Assembly: GCA_017534365.1 (NCBI GenBank)
Contig: JAFWCS010000131.1
Location: 1-8,597 of the forward strand
Source: Clostridia bacterium
GTDB lineage: Bacteria; Bacillota; Clostridia; Oscillospirales; Acutalibacteraceae
Direction: 5' to 3'
Length of the DNA: 8,597 nt
Shown here: positions 5,678 to 8,597 of the stretch, piece after piece
Numbering within the stretch: the stretch's first letter is position 1
How the letters are laid out: each line of letters begins with the position of its first letter
Made by a program: the position numbers and the translations under genes
The notes under the pieces: generated by a model
What the model saw: only the letters and a program-made list of their open reading frames with translations
What the model was told of the DNA's origin: nothing
Databases searched by the model: none

Positions 5678-6126
5678 ACAGTATCCTCTTGATCGAAAGA
5701 TTTCAGATATACAAAGCCGTCCTCCGGCGGATCCTCATAAAGTCCCCGCCGCAGCCCGGCGCGCCGGAAGCCGTGCTTTTCATAAAGCGCCTGCGCCGCC
5801 ATATTGGACACACGCACCTCGAGCACTGCCGTCCTGCATCCTCTTTGCACTGCGCCGGCAAAGGCCGCGGTCAGCAGCGCGGAGGCCGTCCCCCGCCGCC
5901 GCGCCTCGGGCGCCACGGCAAGGTTGGAAATATAAAGCGTTTCGCCGTCCTCGGCGGCGCAGAGATAGCCCAGCAGCGTTTCCTCCTGCACGGCGGCCAG
6001 ATCATGCGCGAGCCCGCTTTCGAGCTCCGCGGCAAAGCCCGCCGCGCTCCAGGGATCGGAAAAACAGCGCCGTTCCAGCAAAGCGGCCTGCGCCAGCTGC
6101 GTCTGATCCAGCGGCACAATCTTCAT
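5674..6126 (-). CDS. rimI: Ribosomal-protein-alanine/peptide N-acetyltransferase RimI (GNAT)
   Basis: RimI transfers acetyl from acetyl-CoA to the N-terminal amine of protein targets, classically ribosomal protein bS18. I set the start at ATG 6126 (150 residues). GGAGG (6138-6134) lies 7 nt upstream, the ATG overlaps the preceding stop as ATGA, and the ten extra residues of the longer frame are a Gly-rich non-protein-like stretch. The GNAT core is complete: ISNLAV beta strand (66-71), acetyl-CoA loop ARRRGTA (75-81), VLEVRVSN (101-108) and ALYEKHGF (113-120), then a typical GLYEDPPEDG tail. Glu103 and Tyr115 fall at the positions described as catalytic base and acid in Salmonella RimI. Its place next to tsaD is the common bacterial arrangement. 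The true substrate of RimI outside enterobacteria is less certain. Confidence 0.93.
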   Translation of the reverse strand: MKIVPLDQTQLAQAALLERRCFSDPWSAAGFAAELESGLAHDLAAVQEETLLGYLCAAEDGETLYISNLAVAPEARRRGTASALLTAAFAGAVQRGCRTAVLEVRVSNMAAQALYEKHGFRRAGLRRGLYEDPPEDGFVYLKSFDQEDTV

Positions 6127-6560
6127 TCCGCCGCCTCCCCGACCAGCTGCGTCCACTGCGCCTCAAGCGCGGTCCTGATGGCGTTGGCGCAGCGCATATA
6201 GGTCTCCAGATCGCCGCCGTAGGGGTCGGGGATCCCGCCGCCCAGCACGACCAGCTTCTCCGGCGGCACATAGAGCCCGAGCGTTGCCGCGTGCTCGCGC
6301 GTCATACAGACGAAGAGATCCGCTTCATCCAGCAGATAGCCCGTCAGCCGCCGCGCGCGGTGGGCGGAAAGATCGACGCCGAAGCGCTCCGCCGCCTTCA
6401 CCGCGTTTTCCGCCGCCGCGTCGCCGGTCATAGCGAAGATTCCGGCGCTGGAGGCCTCGACCTGCGTCACGCCGCGATCCGCGAGCATTTTTTTGAAAAT
6501 CCCTTCTGCCATCGGGCTGCGGCAGGTGTTGCCCGTGCAGACAAAAACTACGTTTCTCAT
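6123..6560 (-). CDS. ywlE: Low-molecular-weight phosphatase, probable protein-arginine phosphatase (YwlE type)
   Basis: This is a 145-residue cytosolic phosphatase of the LMW-PTP fold. The catalytic P-loop CTGNTCRS lies at the N-terminus (nucleophile Cys8, phosphate-binding Arg14, Ser15), and the general acid is Asp112 in the DPYGG loop. In Bacillus YwlE, a Thr in the P-loop where tyrosine phosphatases carry Ile gives preference for phospho-arginine. Thr12 here is at that place, and the SSAGIFA and DPYGG segments also resemble YwlE. In that role it would reverse McsB-type arginine phosphorylation, which marks proteins for ClpCP. McsB is not in the window. GGAG lies 7 nt before the ATG, and the gene starts 24 nt after polA and overlaps rimI as ATGA. 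A tyrosine-phosphatase role cannot be excluded. Confidence 0.92.
   Translation of the reverse strand: MRNVVFVCTGNTCRSPMAEGIFKKMLADRGVTQVEASSAGIFAMTGDAAAENAVKAAERFGVDLSAHRARRLTGYLLDEADLFVCMTREHAATLGLYVPPEKLVVLGGGIPDPYGGDLETYMRCANAIRTALEAQWTQLVGEAAE
6134..6138 (-). promoter_or_regulatory. Ribosome binding site deciding the rimI start
   Basis: GGAGG inside the last codons of the phosphatase gene, 7 nt before ATG 6126, selects the short form of RimI and the ATGA overlap. Confidence 0.8.
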
Positions 6561-6584
6561 TTGCTTGCTCCATTGTCGGTCACG

Positions 6585-8597
6585 TCAGTTTTTCGCGTCG
6601 TACCAGGTTTCGCCCACGCCGACGTCCGCGCGCATGGGCACAGCGAGCGAAACGGCCTGCTCCATTTCGCGCTTGAGCAGCTTCGCCACGCGCTCGGCCT
6701 GATCAGCCGGGGCTTCCACGATCAGCTCGTCATGCACCTGCATGATGAGCCTTGCCGCCGGGCATTCCCGGCGCAGGGCGGCGAACACGCGGATCATGGC
6801 GATCTTGATGATATCGGCCGCCGTGCCCTGGATCGGCATATTCATCGCGACCCGTTCGCCGAAGGCGCGCAGCATGGCGTTGGAGGCGTTCAGCTCCGGC
6901 AGATAGCGCCGCCGGGCAAAGAGCGTGGAAACGTAGCCGTCCTGCTTCGCTTTTGCGACCACGGTCTGCATATACCGCTGCACGCCGCTGAAATGGGCAA
7001 GATACCCCTTGATATACTGATCCGCCTCGGCGCGCGTGACGCCGATATCCTTCGCGAGGGAAAAGGCACCGATGCCGTAGACGATGCCGAAATTGACGGC
7101 CTTCGCGCGCGAACGCATCAGCGGCGTCACCATTTCGGGCGGCATCCGGAAGACCTGCGAGGCCGTGATGGTGTGGATATCCTCGCCGTTGGCGAAGGCC
7201 TCGATCATCGCCGCGTCCTGCGCCACGGCCGCCAGCACGCGCAGCTCGATCTGGGAATAATCCGCATCCACGAGCACGCAGCCGGGCGCCGCCTTGAAGA
7301 ATTTCCGCATCTCCCGCCCGATCTCGGAACGCACGGGAATATTCTGCAGATTCGGCTCGGTCGAGGAGATCCTGCCCGTGCGCGTTTCGGTCTGGTTCAG
7401 GCTGGAACGGATGCGGCCGTCCGCCTCGATCTCCTTGAGCAGCCCGTCGCAATAGGTGGAGCGCAGCTTTGCGTAGGTGCGGTATTCCAGGATCTCCGCC
7501 ACGACGGGATAGTCTGCCGCGAGCCCTTCCAGCACTTCGGCGTTGGTGGAATAGCCGCTTTTTGTCTTTTTCTTTGCCGGCAGCCCCAGTTTTTCAAACA
7601 GCGCCTCGCCGAGCTGCTTGGGCGAATTGAGATTGAATTCATAGCCGACCTGCGCATAGATCGAAGCGACGAGCGCGTCGATGCGCGTCTGCATCTCCCG
7701 CCCGAAGGCCTCGATGCCGCCGGCGTCCACGAGGAAGCCCTCCCGCTCCATCGAAGCGAGCACCTGCGCGAGGGGCAACTCGATCTCCCCGAGCAGCGCG
7801 GTCTGCCCGTTCGCGGCGATCGCCGCGGTCTGGGCTTCGACCACCGCGGGCAGGTACGCCGCGCAGAGATCCGCATCCGCTTCGGTCATCGTCACGCCGC
7901 CGTATTCCTCCGTCACGCGGCGCAGGCTGTAATCCCCCGCCGATGGATTCAGCACGTAGGCGGCCAGCATCGTGTCGCCCCGCAGGGCGCGCACGTCGAT
8001 ATCCGTCCGATATTGATAGAAGAACGCATAGAGCGCTTTGCAGTTATAGGTGTATTTCGCGATCGCCGTGTCGGAGAGGAACTCCGTGCAGAATTCCACA
8101 TAGTCCGCATGCTCCGGCTCCACGACGGCCACGCCCTGCGGCGTCGGGAAGCGAAAGATCCCGCTTTCCGGATCGAACAGGAACAGCGCCTTTTCCGCTT
8201 TGCGCAGCTGGTTATAAAGCAGCTTCAGATCCTCCTGCCTGTACGGCGCGGCGTTGGCGGCCGTTTCCTGCGGCGCGCTTTCCGCCGGCTGCGCCGGGAC
8301 GGGCAGCTCCAGCCGCTCGATCATCTTGAACATTTCCAGCGAAGCGAGCAGCGTCGTGACCGCATGGGCGTCGGGCGGTGCGGGCACGTAGGCCGCGTAA
8401 TCGCAGTCCACCGGCGCGTCGGTGCGGATCGTGCCGAGCGTGCGGCTGAGATAGGCCGTTTCCTTATCGTTGACCAGCTTGTCATGCACGCCTTTTTTGA
8501 TATCAATCGTTTCGAGATTTGCATAAATATCGTCAATCGAGCCGAATTTGCTCACCAGCTCCCGCGCGGTCTTTTCGCCGATGCCGGCCACACCGGG
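6585..8597 (-). CDS. polA: DNA polymerase I (5' end outside window)
   Basis: PolA fills gaps and removes RNA primers during replication and repair. The frame is open to the right edge. It begins inside the helix-hairpin-helix of the 5' nuclease domain (PGVAGIGEKTA), so roughly the first 190 residues are missing and 670 are present. Numbering from the first visible Pro, a 3'-5' exonuclease-like domain spans about 120-260. It looks degenerate: the ExoII Asp of NLKYD-type motifs is replaced (NCKAL near 185-189), although a D-x-E (142-144) is present at ExoI. The polymerase domain (about 265-670) is intact: SSLNQTETRTGR, motif A DYSQIELR with Asp446, motif B with Arg495, Lys499, Phe503 and Tyr507, and motif C QVHDE with Asp623 and Glu624. 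Phe503 is the residue type that discriminates against dideoxynucleotides. It heads the visible part of an operon with ywlE, rimI and tsaD. Confidence 0.98.
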   Translation of the reverse strand, partial: PGVAGIGEKTARELVSKFGSIDDIYANLETIDIKKGVHDKLVNDKETAYLSRTLGTIRTDAPVDCDYAAYVPAPPDAHAVTTLLASLEMFKMIERLELPVPAQPAESAPQETAANAAPYRQEDLKLLYNQLRKAEKALFLFDPESGIFRFPTPQGVAVVEPEHADYVEFCTEFLSDTAIAKYTYNCKALYAFFYQYRTDIDVRALRGDTMLAAYVLNPSAGDYSLRRVTEEYGGVTMTEADADLCAAYLPAVVEAQTAAIAANGQTALLGEIELPLAQVLASMEREGFLVDAGGIEAFGREMQTRIDALVASIYAQVGYEFNLNSPKQLGEALFEKLGLPAKKKTKSGYSTNAEVLEGLAADYPVVAEILEYRTYAKLRSTYCDGLLKEIEADGRIRSSLNQTETRTGRISSTEPNLQNIPVRSEIGREMRKFFKAAPGCVLVDADYSQIELRVLAAVAQDAAMIEAFANGEDIHTITASQVFRMPPEMVTPLMRSRAKAVNFGIVYGIGAFSLAKDIGVTRAEADQYIKGYLAHFSGVQRYMQTVVAKAKQDGYVSTLFARRRYLPELNASNAMLRAFGERVAMNMPIQGTAADIIKIAMIRVFAALRRECPAARLIMQVHDELIVEAPADQAERVAKLLKREMEQAVSLAVPMRADVGVGETWYDAKN

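Noticed and set aside
6127..6156. An upstream start giving a 160-residue RimI
   Set aside because: The extra residues are a Gly-rich stretch. The start at 6126 has GGAGG at 7 nt and a stop/start overlap like the next junction.
6730..7452. A 240-codon minus-strand frame inside polA
   Set aside because: It lies in another frame within intact polA and has Arg/Gly-rich shadow composition.

Overview
The window looks like chromosomal DNA from a fairly GC-rich member of the Firmicutes, most likely Clostridia. The evidence is a YwlE-type arginine-phosphatase signature (CTGNTCRS), strong GGAGG-type ribosome binding sites, a short Lys/Arg-plus-Leu signal peptide, and a small Ala/Ser/Glu-rich lipoprotein. 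The taxon is an inference and is not proven by any single marker. All seven genes lie on the minus strand, so the window reads biologically from right to left. In all six genes whose start is visible, a Shine-Dalgarno sequence sits exactly 7 nt before the ATG, which makes the start choices firm.

Right part (8597 to 4643): a housekeeping operon. It begins with the 3' three quarters of polA (DNA polymerase I, 5' end outside the window). After a 24-nt gap comes a low-molecular-weight phosphatase of the YwlE (protein-arginine phosphatase) type, then rimI (GNAT N-terminal acetyltransferase), then tsaD (tRNA t6A synthesis). The last two junctions are ATGA stop/start overlaps, so these three genes are probably translationally coupled. 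The usual partners of TsaD (TsaB, TsaE) are not in the window. No intrinsic terminator is visible after tsaD.

Middle (4642 to 2612): pckG, a complete GTP-type phosphoenolpyruvate carboxykinase, has its own near-consensus promoter (TTGACC-17-TATACT). It has a roughly 120-nt leader containing GC-rich, mutually exclusive hairpin arms, and a terminator hairpin follows the gene. Next is a short monocistronic unit: a strong TTGACA-18-TACAAT promoter, a 171-residue lipoprotein of unknown function, and a textbook rho-independent terminator.

Left part (about 1945 to 1): an intergenic region with two inverted repeats is followed by a candidate promoter overlapped by three TTCAcA hexamers at an exact 11-bp period. 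This is the geometry of an OmpR/PhoP-family (Pho-box-like) site. It precedes a large secreted, leucine-rich, probably helical-repeat protein whose gene runs off the left edge after 550 codons. The two exported proteins of unknown function and the putative Pho-box-like site are the least explained parts. The rest is core replication, translation and central carbon metabolism. I saw no mobile element, CRISPR array, tRNA or rRNA.
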